Part shown: positions 40,100-51,965 of the stretch, in pieces
Layout: every line of letters begins with the position of its first letter
How positions within the stretch are numbered: the stretch's first letter is position 1
Origin: Aurelia coerulea
Taxonomy: Eukaryota > Cnidaria > Scyphozoa > Semaeostomeae > Ulmaridae
NCBI GenBank assembly: GCA_039566865.1
Contig: CM076947.1
Span: forward strand, 8,005,501 to 8,069,500
Length of the DNA: 64,000 bases
Direction: 5' to 3'
Notes under the pieces: generated by a model
Told to the model about the DNA's origin: nothing
The model's input: the letters and a program-made list of their open reading frames with translations, nothing else
Databases searched by the model: none
Made by a program: the position numbers and the translations under genes

Positions 40100-41361
40100 G
40101 AATTTCATTATGATTCCTTCCACCCTTCCTTCTGGCGTGGGAGCATCTGCCCTTGAATCCTGTGCATCTGCAGCAAGCTTTGCTCTTAATCCGTCACCAC
40201 CGCAGAGTAGTTTCTTCAATCATCTACTCAAGGACAGTACTCTTGACTTGTTTGAAGCATCGATATCATATCTTCCGTATACATTTCATTCTTGTTCATG
40301 ATACCAAGGGGCACCTGAATGGAGTAAATGGCAGCATTTAAATTGTGTCGCATGTGACCAAATCTTTAACCAGAAAGCGAAAATTGATGTACTTGAATCG
40401 AAAATTGTTTTGATGGAAAGGTATGTAAGCCAACTTCAACATGCTTCAGATGAGAAAGAGCAATACCAAAGGTTCCTTTGTCTGAGGTTAACCCTATCTG
40501 ACCTGGGGGGGGGGCAGATTCCGCCCCCCTTAGTACATTTTTGTTTACACCGTTTTCCACACATGCAGCAGGCCTCTCATACTTCGTAAGTTTAACTTTG
40601 TATCATAGAGCAATAAAATTGCAACAATTTGGACATTCTATTTTTAGCCTTGTTTCCATGGTTACCAATTTTTCATACTGCACTCTGTGAAAAATATACT
40701 TTTTATATCTTTTAATCATGTTTAATTGGTCTAATTAAGTCTAAATTAAGAATGTATATATATTTTGATCTATATCTTTCATTTCTTTATGAAAAATAAA
40801 GTTTCATGACCTGTTAGCAACTTTTCATTTATATGACGTCATATGACATCATAATGATCATCATGATCTAGCAACAACAACAACATCGCTAATTGGATTA
40901 TGATTTCAAATTTTCATTGTTTACATAATGAACTTCCTTTGTGCCAAGTTTGGCTGCCATATCTCTTATGACAACAGAGATAAACAGGGGCGCCCCCCCA
41001 GGCATTGAGTGTTTCAAATCACCCAGGTCAGATAGGGTTAAACGGTGTCGAATTCAATGAAGGAGATAGAGAATCTGGCGAAGAGTGTTTGAAAATGGTA
41101 AAAGAGATCTTCAAGGAATTAGATGTAGATGTCCTCTTCATTGCAGTAAATTTTCCAATGAGCCGCAGAAATAATCTGCCTCTCAATATAATCCCACATA
41201 GTCATAGGCCCATTTCTATCATAGTCCTCTATACGATCAATCAAGTCTTGTTTTCTGTTGCAGATAAACTTCAACATGAGAAATCTATTCAGTTGTCGAT
41301 CTGTCAGCAGAAGGGGAAAATGAGAAAATTCAAAGGAATGGCAAGACTACAGCAGCATTGA
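40100..41361 (+). pseudogene. LINE ORF1 relic split by a TTAA MITE
   Basis: Left of the MITE one frame reads WQHLNCVACDQIF, a zinc-finger-like end, then a coiled coil (KAKIDVLESKIVLMERYVSQ). Right of it another reads GVEFNEGDRESGEECLKMVK, the RRM-like part of a LINE ORF1. Joining the two sides at a single TTAA keeps the reading frame. Beyond about 41150 the homology fades into frameshifts. No ORF2 remains. Confidence 0.65.
40488..41041. mobile_element. TTAA MITE 1 (piggyBac-like)
   Basis: TTAA at 40488-40491 and 41038-41041 flank a 546-bp element whose 16-bp ends are perfectly inverted (CCCTATCTGACCTGGG). Just inside the left end a G-run and C-run form a hairpin (GGGGGGCAGATTCCGCCCCC). No coding frame. 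TTAA duplication with a CCC start fits a piggyBac-mobilised MITE; Kolobok is the alternative. Confidence 0.9.
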
Positions 41362-42728
41362 TGCTGAGGCCTCGGCTTTCTGATAATAAAACTGGCCAAC
41401 ATGGAGCATGTCAGTGTAAATCTTCTACACTTGAATCTAAAATGCAAACCCTGCATATATTAGATTCATTGACAAGAAGATCACGGATAGATGGAACAAA
41501 GTTGCTGCAAGCAAGGGAGTCAGTAAATCAATGATTGTGAAATGGAACAAGGACCAAAAACAAAATTGAAGATGAGCTTGCTCTCAATAAGGTAAAGTGG
41601 TCCATATCCGTAGTTCCATATGTAATCCATAGAGATTACAATCATTACTCTCCTATGTTATGTTGATAATGATTATAACCCCTCCCTCTTTTTTGACTTC
41701 AACCGAAGAACCCTGCATTTTTCAGTCTTTGATAAGACATGCTCTTCGGTAATCTTTTCCTTCTTTTTTTCTTCCATCTGTTTTTCTCTGTTTTCTCGTT
41801 TTTCTGTTTTCTCCACCTTCTTTTCCATTTCTCTTTTCCCCTCAAGGTCACATTCACTGTAGGCTGTTTTCTGTAAAAAAATTTTGGTTTGTTTTAATTT
41901 TTTATCTGATCTTCTCTCCAAAAGATATTAAATCACGAGCTTGCAGTTGCTGTGAGATGAATTTAAAATTCTAATTTCATATTAAAGGCATGGCATCGAG
42001 TCATGCCAAATAGTATCTGTGTACTTAAATATAAAGAAGCTTCTGACTCATGGATTTCTATGCAAGTGATATAAAACTGATTTCATGAAATACATATTTC
42101 TTTAGCAATTTGCTTTGATTGCAAAAAATGACATTTGATTTTTATGGCATGGGACACATCCTTTTATAGCAATGGAAAACATTGTGAGAAGCTTTAACCA
42201 ATAAAACTGTTGAGGAAACTCTCAGTGGTCGGAATACTTTCAATTGATTCATGCTCATTACTCCATTACTCATACTGTAAAGCTTTACAAAACTCTTAAC
42301 GCTCTAGAACTTTTAACTTGTAGAGTTAGTGAAGAAATCTTGAAGCCCTTGACTCTTGAAGATATCTAGAAGTGCTTGAAGTTAAAGCTGGAAACTTTTG
42401 ATATGAAAATCACAGAAACCACTTTAAATTATTTAAAATTAATGACTGTGTCAGAGAGTAGTACTTACTTGATGTTCTTTAAGTGTCTGCTGGTTCGACT
42501 GGTGAACATAAACTTACATAAACTTTCAAAACATTCTGGTTTTGAAAAAAAATATTTGTATTTCTAGATAACGTTTTTGTCTTCATACTTTGGTTAATAA
42601 AGTAAAATTTTGCCACTACAAAAAAACTTCCAAATCTTGCGCCGTGTCGTAATTCTATTTCTTAAAAGGCAACAATACCACATTTAGAAGAAGCAATATC
42701 ATACAGTTAAAAAGAAATAATCAACAAC
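41362..42728 (-). other. Mostly non-coding; one possible Lys/Glu-rich exon
   Basis: On the minus strand a TTTTTTTACAG acceptor near 41875 opens a frame of about 65 codons, extremely Lys/Glu-rich (EKKVEKTEKRENREKQMEEK), ending near 41676. It could be an exon of the same gene as 42729-42790, but the composition alone is weak evidence. Nothing else recognised. Confidence 0.25.
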
Positions 42729-42790
42729 CTTCTTCTCCTCATCCATGAAAACTCTTTTGTAATTGTTATATTCGTCTGGCATCTTGCATA
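42729..42790 (-). CDS. Candidate short exon (MPDEYNNYKRVFMDEEKK)
   Basis: Minus strand: acceptor GTTTCAG, 8 bases, an ATG and 18 codons to a donor AAG|GTTGTT, phase 0. The phase allows joining to the exon starting at 39493. Short and unsupported by homology. Confidence 0.3.
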
Positions 42791-43189
42791 CTGAAACAAA
42801 ACAAACGTAACTTTCAATAAATTAGTTGCTACGGAGTGTACATGCTTTAACTACATAATTCTTCTCAGAGCAAAAGTGCCATTTCCAACTTTAATTATCG
42901 TTTAAAAGACAGCAGTAAAATATAGAAAAACCAAATACATCAAACTTTCAGCTTATAGATTTAGTCGATGTTACTTTGCTTTGAATGACAGGAAACAACC
43001 AGATAAGAAGGACTTTGGTGCCAATTTTGCCTGAAAGCTCCTGCGAAACTTTTCAATCAGATGTTACGCAGTGGTATAATATAGGGGTATCCCAAAAATG
43101 AGGAATCATTTAGATTTAATAGCAATTTTTTAACAGATCAAACTGATTATAACGATGATGAGGGTCATTACGAGGATCATGCTGAGAAG

Positions 43190-44270
43190 ATGGATTTAGA
43201 CACGGCACAATTTACAGGAGATATTAATGAAACAGGTATGATGAAGCCCATAAGCAGCAAAGCCCAAAAATATACAAGGATATGCCCATTAACCCTAATC
43301 CACATGGGGGGGGTGGATTCCACCCCCCTCAAGGTTTTATTTGCCGCGTTTTTAAACGACGTTTGCTATGTCCCCCAGCCTCCCTGACTTTTACTAATTA
43401 TCTATTAACCACATTTGGGTGAAAAAAATTTTGAACAATAGGACTCACGGGTCACTTGACATGCCCATATTTGGAAGGAGGTAGCAGCAAAATCATTGTT
43501 TTCAATGATTTCAATGGAACTATTTGATTTAATTATGAGGTATTATACAACAAATGAAACAGGAAACAAAGGGCTTCAATTTGATACCGGAATTTCTGGA
43601 ATTTGATGATGTCAGCATTTTTTGATAATGACGTCATTTAGGCCACCATTTTGGACTAATTAGCAATTTTTTCAAGGTTTTTTAAACTTTTTCAATGAGA
43701 AACACTCTAATGATACATTTGTTACAGATAATCACCATTTGCAGGATCTTTTGGTCTCTTTTTACATAGAATAGATTCATCGCACAAATGACGTCATAAG
43801 AATCGGCTAATTTCTGCCAAACTATCATTCCAAAATCGTTAATTTCAATAAAATAATACTTTATCATCACATATGTTGACAAACTGAACCAAAAACTGCT
43901 TAAATTTGAAGCAAAATCTTCATTAAAGTTTAATTCAACTTGGAAGCCTGATTTTCACAGATTTTCAGCTTTGTGACGTCACTGTGACGTCACAAGGCGT
44001 GGCAGCCACACCCAAATTACGCTACGCGCTACAAATTACATGTTCTATAACTGTGCCAAGTTGTATTGAATTCGGATGAGCCTAAGGCAGTTTTCAGAGG
44101 GGGGGTGGAAAGCACCCCGCCCCCCCCCAATAAATGGTAGCTCGAAAAAAGCCCATATGGATTAGGGTTAACCATGGTGCCTATGAATGGCAGGGAAATT
44201 GACACTGGAAGCAATGAAGGACGTTTGTATCCAACAGTTTCACATCGAATGAAGAGTCTACGACTGTGAC
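43190..44270 (+). other. Open frame split by the second TTAA MITE
   Basis: A plus-strand frame (MDLDTAQFTGDINETG...KYTRICP) runs into the MITE at 43289. Skipping the MITE to the second TTAA continues in frame as TMVPMNGREIDTGSNEGRLY to a stop near 44268. I do not recognise it, but the in-phase continuation suggests a real pre-insertion coding stretch or old element. Confidence 0.35.
43289..44171. mobile_element. TTAA MITE 2 (piggyBac-like)
   Basis: TTAA at 43289-43292 and 44168-44171 flank an 875-bp element with 16-bp TIRs, CCCTAATCCA(C/T)ATGGG. Subterminal G-run/C-run hairpins occur at both ends. Same general design as MITE 1, with different TIR bases. No coding frame. Confidence 0.88.
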
Positions 44271-44306
44271 CTTCTTGCTGGGGGGTGAGGTCCTTCACTC
44301 ACCTCA

Positions 44307-46110
44307 TTAGGACAAATCACCAATTGGGTGTTTCTGGTTTTCAATGGAGGGGCGAGCAGTTCTGTAACTTTGCCTTTCATAGCCCACAATCAACTGTTGT
44401 GCTAGCGAAAGGCGAAATTTGTTAGCATCAAAGCGCTTTGGGTTATGAAAGACTTTGTAGATCACCCCAGCATTGACAACATCAACCTGCAGCATATGGA
44501 AGACGGCCTTCTTCCACTACTTCAAATTTTGATGCAAATTCAAGTTATACAAAGCTTTTTGGTCTGCATGGTCAACTCCACCCAAGCTCAATAGCCTTTG
44601 GCTTTTGAACAAATTTGAAGGGGTTGCCATTCCCTTCAGCTGGTTTGCACCTTACTTTCTTTTCAAACGTGCTGCCATTGTGGATGGATGAGATCAGGTT
44701 CACCTGCCTTTTATTTCTCCAGTTGATGAAAACTAATGCCCCATCTCTTGTCAATTTTACATTGTCACCTTTACCCAACTTTGCAATAGCTGCTTCTGCT
44801 GGCACTCCCGTTCTATTCAGACGCAATGTGCCACAAGCACCAACTTGGTTGTCATGTAACTCTTGAAACAGTGCTGGGCTACTAAAATAATTATCCATGT
44901 AAACATGGTGACCCTTTCCATAAATTGGCTCAACCAAGTCTGTAACAACTGTATGGGTCATCCCAACTTCTGGGGCTCTAGCTCCCTCATTCTGCCGACC
45001 ATAATATTGAACACATAGCATGTCTTGCTATCTGCTAATGTCCAATCATTTAGGCCCCACTTGTGAGGCTTGGTTGGTTTGTACTGCTTGAAAGCAGTCC
45101 TTCCCTTGACAGCAATGAGAGTCTCATCGACTGCTACTTCTTGCCCAGGGTAGTATGCCCTTTGCCAAAGTGGAACAATCATGTCCATACACTTTCGCAA
45201 TTTGAAGAGCCTGTTATTATTTGCATCTTCCCTTCGAAGGTTCTTCTCGTTATCGTTCAAGTGGAAGAACTGCACGATGAGAAGAAACCTGTCTCTTGAC
45301 ATAGCTTTCTCCATCCCAGGAATTCCAACGAATGCATTTGAGACCAATACATGCCATAGCTTGGAAGTCTCACGACTCCAATAACTATGAATGCACATTT
45401 TAAATCAGAAAAATGCCCAATACATGTAAATAGGCTAAGATACCTCTGCATTGAGATTTTCAAAACTGTAAACCAGCTAAATCCTGCATTCATGCAAAAC
45501 ATTTTCGAAACAAGAACCTCCAATCGACCTTCACGTCGTCAACATGATTTGCAGCACTATAGGCCCAACCAAACAACGTTCGGTTCAAATAGTCTCAGGT
45601 CTTTTGGGCCAAAGATCTGGAATCGTCTGCCAGATGATATAAAATCAGCAGAAAATCTGGTCCAATTCAAAAGGCTAATCAAGAGCTGGGATGGGGCCAC
45701 CTCCAGATGCAATGTATGCCTTCAAAATTAATCCTACATATAGTTTATCTAAAATATTTATTAATTTGTAGTTATTCAAATAATCGAATTAGACTGGTTG
45801 CTTTAGTAGCTAAACTTTTTTCGATTTAAAATAAAAGACACACACACACACAATGATAAGTGCAATGAACTCGTTCATTTCCTCTGTTGTTAAATCGATC
45901 CACTTACTGCACGGGAAGTTGCTCTTAAATACCTGCACGGGAAGTTTCTCTCAAGCGACCACTTGCCCTTATCCTCGCAATTTATTGAGCTGCGTATCGG
46001 TTCGTCTCTACAGCCATCATTTCAAAAGTTTTGTTGCTAAAAACCTTGAAAAAATGTCTAGTTCTGTGGGATTTCCCCAAATTCGCATCTGATCCCACAT
46101 CCTTCCGTGA
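44307..46110 (-). pseudogene. piggyBac transposase pseudogene
   Basis: On the minus strand, N- to C-terminal: NFPCSKWIDLTTEEMNEFIA near 45900, then after a LINE insertion IGVVRLPSYGMYWSRE, AMSRDRFLLIVQFFHLNDNE, QEVAVDETLIAVKGRTAF with a catalytic Asp, KPHKWGLNDWTLADS, VYMDNYFSSPALFQEL with a second catalytic Asp, GTLRLNRTGVP, VNLISSIHNGS, and VVNAGVIYKVFHNPKRFD with NKFRLSLAQQLIVGYERQ near 44350-44500. Frame changes near 45000 and 44550 and the insertion disable it. I did not identify the C-terminal cysteine-rich finger or paired TTAA ends. Confidence 0.82.
45387..45852 (+). mobile_element. 5'-truncated LINE tail nested in piggyBac
   Basis: Opposite strand to the transposase. The frame ends in FKTVNQLNPAFMQNIFETR, QTTFGSNSLRSFGPKIWNRL and PDDIKSAENLVQFKRLIKSW, the standard C-terminus of a jockey/CR1-type ORF2. 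It is followed by a short 3' UTR and a terminal (CA)n tract at about 45838-45852. It interrupts the piggyBac frame between FIAL and IGVVRLPSY. Confidence 0.8.
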
Positions 46111-46298
46111 ATTCTTGCAGCCAGTCGCTGTAGTTGTAGGTTGTTGGTTGTTGTTGAAGGTGTTGTTGTTCAGCTATGGCGGTCAGATTTTTCTCTGGCT
46201 CTGGTAGAGACAGAAATTAATGGGAAAGAGACTTCTGGTCGCTGTAATCTGCAGTGTAACACAATTATAAACCAGCTAGGCAGTGTTCCAAGGCAGTT

Positions 46299-47348
46299 GT
46301 GCCTGTACTACTAAATTTTAGGCTGAAAACAAATAGTTTTTCATCAAAGTCATTTTGGGCCAAAATGCGAAGATGGCTACAGCTGAGGGTGATACACAAA
46401 ACATACAAGTCTCTGAAGCGTGGCTCTTGCAAAGGATCTGTTAATGATGATGAAGATGCCATTCTGTGTCAAATATGCAATATCTGGCACCACATTGAAT
46501 GTAAAGGAGTTTCAAGAAAAGTTTACAAATGTCTAACTCAGGAGGGCAGTTCAGTTCATTGGTACTGCAAAAAATGCAATGTCACTTTTACAAAGGTACT
46601 TGGAGCAATAAGCAAGCTACAGTCAAGACAAGATATGACAGAGCAACAAGTTCAGGAGCTAGATACGAGAACAAAGATGGCTGAAGATTCAATTGAGATA
46701 AATAAATCAAATATTGCTAATATCCATCAAGTAGTTGAAAGCTTAGTTGAAAAAATGAGCAATCAAGAAACTGTTTAAAGTAAATTTGATGAAACAGCTG
46801 CATCATTACCAAAGGAAGAAGTTGTGAAGGTAAGAAGAAATGAATTAAAACTATCTGAGAGAGAAAATAATGAGCAAGAGGCGAGAAGGCGAAACATCAT
46901 GGTTTTTGAGCTGCCAGAATCAGATGGCGGCTCAGCACAAGAAAGTTCAAATGAGGATACAAAGGAATTCATTCGTATCTGCACATAATTACTTGAAGTT
47001 GCCGTAACGAAACAAGATGTAAGCCAATCTATAAGAATTGGGAAGAAGGAGGAAGTAAAAATTAGACCTCTGAGGTTGAAATTAACAACTGAGCAGAAGA
47101 AGAAAGAAATTTTTATGGACCTTAATAAGCTAAGGCGGATCACATCAGAAGAAGTCAAATATAAAATTGATCATGACCTGACAAAAACACAGCGGCTAGA
47201 GAGAAAAGAGCTTGTAAACAAGGCTAATAGCCTTAAGGATGATGATGTGTCAAAAAAGTTCAACTTTCTGGTCAGGGGGCCACCATGGGGGATGTATATC
47301 AAGAAAGTAACGGCCAATCCAGATGTGAAAAAGGCCACAAGGGAATGA
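46299..47348 (+). pseudogene. LINE ORF1: PHD finger plus coiled coil, two stops
   Basis: A PHD finger (ILCQICNIWHHIECKG, WYCKKC) is followed by a heptad coiled coil and, past a TAA at 46778, ARRRNIMVFELPESDG, the RRM-like opening, then another stop near 46988 and SIRIGKKEEVKIRPLRLKL. The C-terminal domain ends RGPPWGMYIKKV. The frame is constant, so only the nonsense changes break it. Confidence 0.72.
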
Positions 47349-47686
47349 GAGACCCTAAGGAAGACAAAGTTGTGTTCAATAAACAAGTTTATGACCAAGT
47401 TTGGTCAAAATTTGGTTTTAAATGCATTTATTTCAATGCAGATTCTTTATTAAATAAAATTGCAGAATTAGAGACATTGGTTGCTGAGCAGGATCCAGAC
47501 ATAATAGCCATAACAGAAACATTACCAAAGAATTGTGAAGACCCTGTTCAAGAATCAGAGCTGAGCATCAATGGATATGACATTCATTATAATACATTAA
47601 AGCAAGTATCTAGAGGGGTTTCTTTATATACAAAGAAAACTTTGAATTGTCTTGAAGTCAACAAGAAAAATGGAACCATATTGTGA
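47285..47686 (+). pseudogene. LINE endonuclease N-terminal half
   Basis: IYFNADSLLNKIAELETLV, DIIAITETLP with the catalytic Glu, and GVSLYTKKTL are recognisable endonuclease blocks. The frame stops at 47684; the second half of the domain (GDFN and SDH motifs) is deleted before the RT frame opens. Confidence 0.7.
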
Positions 47687-49727
47687 AAAGTTGCCATGAG
47701 GCAGTAGAAGAAACCATTGATAAAATAGAAATGAAGAAAAAGAGTCAACATCCTAAAACTCTGCAACTATCAAAAGAACAGAAAAAGTTAAATACACAAA
47801 TAAACACAAATACAACTAGTAAAGACAAAAGAACACAATTGAAAAAGAGAAGAAACAAGATAATGCATGAAATAAGAAATATTCTAAATGAAGAAAGAAA
47901 CAAAAAAATACTTGATGACATTGAAAATATTGAAAAATATGAAAATCAATCCACAAAAATGTACCAAGCTGTTAAAACAATAAAGAAAATGAAACCTAAA
48001 AAACCTCTGATAATAAACTCAAAAGAAGGAAAAACCACCAATGAAAATGAACAAGTCAAGATAATAAGAGAACACTTCAAAAACTTCTTCACTGATAAAA
48101 ACTACAAGCAAATAGAAGACATAGCCCCAAAAGAAATGAAAAAACCTTTCACAACTGAAGAAATAACACAAGCCACACAAAAGTTGAAAAACAATAAAAC
48201 TCCAGGTATAGATCAACTAATAGGAGAACAAGTAAAATATGGTCCCGAAATAGTACATCAGACAATAGCTGAAATTCTAAACAAAGCTGCAGAAACAGGA
48301 GAATATCCAGAGGAATTAAAGAGTGGCCTTCTAAACCCACTACAAAAACCAGGAAAGAAATGTGGACCATGTGAAAACCTGAGACCGATTATACTATTGT
48401 CAATCCTAAGAAAAATCCTGGCAATATGCTTATTAAATAGATTCATTGGTAGAATACTTCGACAACTACCTTCATCACAAGCAGCCTATCAAATACATAG
48501 ATCAAGAACTGAGCAGATTTTCACTTTAAAACTTCTGGTTGATAAAGCCCTAACATCACAAGATTATGATTTATATATTTTGCTCACCGATATGTCAAAA
48601 GCTTTTGACATGGTTAAAAGGGATATATTGCTAGAAGACCTGAAAGAATTTCTTGATGAAGATGAAATACATATAATGAAACTTCTGATAGAAAATGTAA
48701 AATACAAAATCAAAGTTGGACAGACAATAGGAGAAGAATTTAACACCACCCTTGGAATTGCACAAGGAGATTGCCTCAGCGCAATTCTTTTCATTATATA
48801 TCTCTCAAAAGCATTAAACTTTAAACCACAACTAAGAGATCACAGCTATGCCCTACCAGAAATCCTAGGTGAAAAAATCCCACAACATCTCAATGAACAT
48901 AGCTACACAATAACAGAAGCACAAATACATGAAAAATATCAAGAAAGTCTGATGATTCCCCTTCAATATGCAGATGACTGTGGATATGCAATTGTCTCAA
49001 AAGACCCTCACCTCATGAAATACACAGCAGCAACAATACCATCAAAATTGAAAAAGAGAAACCTGATTTGTAATGAGAGCAAAAATGAAGACTATGTTGT
49101 CACAAGAAATGGGTCAAAAGATTTTGAAAAATGCAAATATTTAGGAACAATGCTTGACACAAAAAAAGATTTTCAGAGAAGAAAGATGCTGGCAATAACA
49201 TCAATGAATGCGTTTAGCCACATATGGGAAAATAAACACCTGTCCATGAAACTTAAACTGAGAAACTCCAATGCATGTGTTGCCCCAGTCATGTTAGCAG
49301 GATCAGAATTGTGGACTGTAAATGAATCATTAAAGAAACAAATAAATTCATTCCAGAGAAGATTGCTCAGACTCCTACTAAATATAAAATGGCCAAAAAA
49401 GCTATCAAATGAAAGACTGAAAGAAATAATAAAATACGAGGAATGGAGCAACACCGTAACCAAAAATCAAATCAGATGGTATGGGCATGCACTTAGGTTA
49501 CCTAAAGATACCCCATGCAAAATAGCTTTCGCATAGTTCAACAGAACAACCAAAAGACCAAGAGGAGGACAAAAACAAACTTGGATAAAACAAGTGCATA
49601 AAGATTTAGAAAGAATAAACATTGAGACAAGTAATATAGTAGAAATAGCACAAGACAGAAAAAACTGGAGAAGTATAGTGGAGAGGTGTGTGCAGGAGAT
49701 GCCTAATGCGGAGGAGCCCGCAACATA
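47683..49727 (+). pseudogene. LINE reverse transcriptase, one terminal stop
   Basis: A 617-codon frame. After a lysine-rich linker come NNKTPGIDQLIGE, LRPIILLSILRKIL, ILLTDMSKAFDMVKRD (catalytic Asp), GIAQGDCLSAILF, LQYADDCGYAI (catalytic DD), CKYLGTMLDTKKDF and a C-terminal QIRWYGHALRLPKD. A TAG at 49534 cuts it, after which the same frame continues to 49727 (RPRGGQKQTWIKQVHKDLER). The clade is uncertain; it is not close to the 34-kb LINE. Confidence 0.78.
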
Positions 49728-49877
49728 GGAAACATGATGATGACCATTTGGCGGCCTAACATATACCAAACACAGCACATCAATCGTTGTATTGGGCCCT
49801 TGGTCCTACATGTTTGCTTTCGTGTTTGACCCGCAGATTACTTGACCTGCTGGCCTGCAGAATAAAGTCGTCGTAAA

Positions 49878-50153
49878 ATGAAAGCTGCTGTTTTGAAAAG
49901 TGGCCAAGTTTGTCATAAATGCATTTCTCCGTCCACCAGCAAAAGCACCCCATTGAAAGCCACAGCTTCTGCTTCAACGGCTACAGAGATTGAAGGACTT
50001 TTGGGAGACTTAGTTCTTTTGAGTTTAGAGGAAAAGCCAGGATTGTACGAGGCGCTATTTCAAGTGCGATGTAGCAGATGGCAGAACCAAACTTCCCTCG
50101 GGGTTCAATGCTTATTATGCAGAGATACCAAAGTGCAAAGAGAATATAAATAA
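49878..50153 (+). CDS. Unrecognised 91-aa ORF
   Basis: ATG-initiated frame with a CHKC and a CLLC pair, Ser/Thr-rich between. Could be a first exon or chance. No relative recognised. Confidence 0.25.
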   Translation: MKAAVLKSGQVCHKCISPSTSKSTPLKATASASTATEIEGLLGDLVLLSLEEKPGLYEALFQVRCSRWQNQTSLGVQCLLCRDTKVQREYK

Positions 50154-50489
50154 GAAAGAGGTTCAGAAGAGGGGTAGGTTCACCATGGATGTGTTGGGAA
50201 AAAATTTCTTCGTCGCACAGCGATGAAAGGGATGTGTGTGAAGATGTGTTCCATCCTCAGGTATGTATAGTTCTATACTCTGACTCAGACATATTCTGGA
50301 GAATTATGTATAAACTCTAATTATTTCAAAGAAGTTTGCTAACGGCAATCAAATGATAATGCTCTAGTCAATTCTAATCAAATTAGAAAGAAAAGGCAAA
50401 ATAAAAACTCACCAATTTTCGCAGAAAATTTGAGCTTGTAAAAACACGTCTTGATGACTCATAGCGAAGTCCGCAATGACTTGTAGCGC

Positions 50490-50881
50490 ATGCGCCCGCT
50501 TCTCATGGGATTCCGTAGTGACGTAGCTGATTATAGAGAAGAATTCAAACACGCTTCGACAAATGGGCGAAAATGTTACTATTATAAAAGATGGAACCCT
50601 AGTAAAACTTTATTGGACAACAAATGTGGAAAAAACGAAAAAAGCGTCATCAGAGAAAAGATCATCCAAGAAAATACCGGAAAGCTTTGCGTGGCTTATC
50701 AACGAACAAAAGATGGATATACTGCAACTAACATCGTCACAAAACTGCCAAATGAAGTAGATTTTGATGTAATTTCAAACAAATTTATTGAAACATATAA
50801 CAACCACCATTACACGATTGAAACAAATGAGAATAGCATTGACATTTCCCTGATCATTAATGATGGAAACCAGTCGACCGG
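50490..50881 (+). CDS. Candidate first exon, unknown gene
   Basis: From an ATG at 50490 an open frame with good composition (KLCVAYQRTKDGYTATNIVT, HHYTIETNENSIDISLIIND) runs to a strong donor, CCGG|GTATGT, at 50881. The downstream exon was not found; a repeat-rich stretch follows. Family unknown. Confidence 0.35.
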
Positions 50882-50933
50882 GTATGTAGATATCTGCATG
50901 ATCTCGCTCTTTCCCACATCACTGTCCATCATG

Positions 50934-51560
50934 CCCCCATGCCCCCAGGTACCACTAACGCCTTTTACCTGCCCCTTTTAAGCGTATAGGCTGAATTTGG
51001 CGAAAAGGCAGGATGTAATAAGTCTAGATGATCAAGTAAATGCAGGAATCCCTTTTTGGCACGATGTAATAAGTCTAGATGATCCAATGATTGCAGTTAA
51101 CCCAGAGCCAAATTCCATATAACCACAGCCTATCCTATACTATTCAACGATACGATACGATACGATATGATATTCGATATGATACGATATTCGATATACG
51201 ATATGATACTATACTATACTATATCATACCATACCATACTATACAATACTATACTTTACTTTACTATACTATACTATACTATACTATACTATACTATACT
51301 ATACTATACTATACTATACTATACTATACTATACTATACTATACTATACTTTACTATGAATGCATACTATACATACCTACTATAAATAAATGCCCCCAAT
51401 GCCACAGGTACCACTAACACCGCTTTTTTTTTTACTAGCCCCTTTTAAGTGTACAGGCTGAATCAAGGAAAAGTTAGGATGTAATAAGTCTAGATGATGC
51501 AAAAAATGTAGTAAGTAACCCATTTTCTGCACGAGGTCATAAGTGTAGAAGATCCAGTAA
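50934..51560. repeat. Direct repeats flanking an (ACTAT)n microsatellite
   Basis: A roughly 110-bp segment (TGCCCCCA.GCC..AGGTACC to GATGTAATAAGTCTAGATGA) at about 50934 recurs at about 51390. Within it the ATGTAATAAGTCTAGATGAT unit is itself repeated. Between the copies lies a 250-bp tract of GATAC then ACTAT pentamers (about 51150-51355). Confidence 0.88.
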
Positions 51561-51843
51561 ATGCAGTTGACCCTTTTGGACTAATACATGCGGAATAACG
51601 GTAGGAAAACAAAGGTATCAGCTGAGTGTCACTCCTTATCTTCTCGCGTGAATAATTCAAAATGTTTAAGAAACCGAAATTAGGGTTTTCTTTTCTAATG
51701 CCTTGTAACTGTTTGGCAATGATCGCAGATTTCACCATAGGAAGGGAAGCATCTTATTGTTTTGTAAATTTGAATGTTCTCCCCATATTAACTCAAACAC
51801 AACATTATTACATGATAAACAATGATTAATTAATTCTCATTAA

Positions 51844-51872
51844 AGACCCTTTACTGACCGGCAGCCTTTGCG
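51844..51872 (+). repeat. Left terminal inverted repeat
   Basis: Begins AGACCCTTTACTGACC directly after TTAA. Matches the inverse of 61569-61597 with one mismatch (A versus C at position 10). Confidence 0.9.
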
Positions 51873-51965
51873 CGCCTTTGTTTTTGTTTACAACTACGCT
51901 GCGAAACTACTACGATGTGGTAAGTCTACTGTAATACGGTCACATGACCATTAGGAGGCGAAAAC

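Larger units (their letters stand above)
46299..49745 (+). mobile_element. Second LINE, PHD-bearing ORF1 and RT with YADDC
   Basis: A full-length-like but damaged non-LTR element: ORF1 (46299-47348), a partial endonuclease (47285-47686) and RT (47683-49727). The 3' end is a short TGATGATGA repeat at about 49735. It is AT-rich and different in sequence from the 34-kb LINE. Confidence 0.78.

Noticed and set aside
51091..51417. Tyr/Ile-rich 108-codon ORF
   Set aside because: Pure translation of the ACTAT microsatellite.
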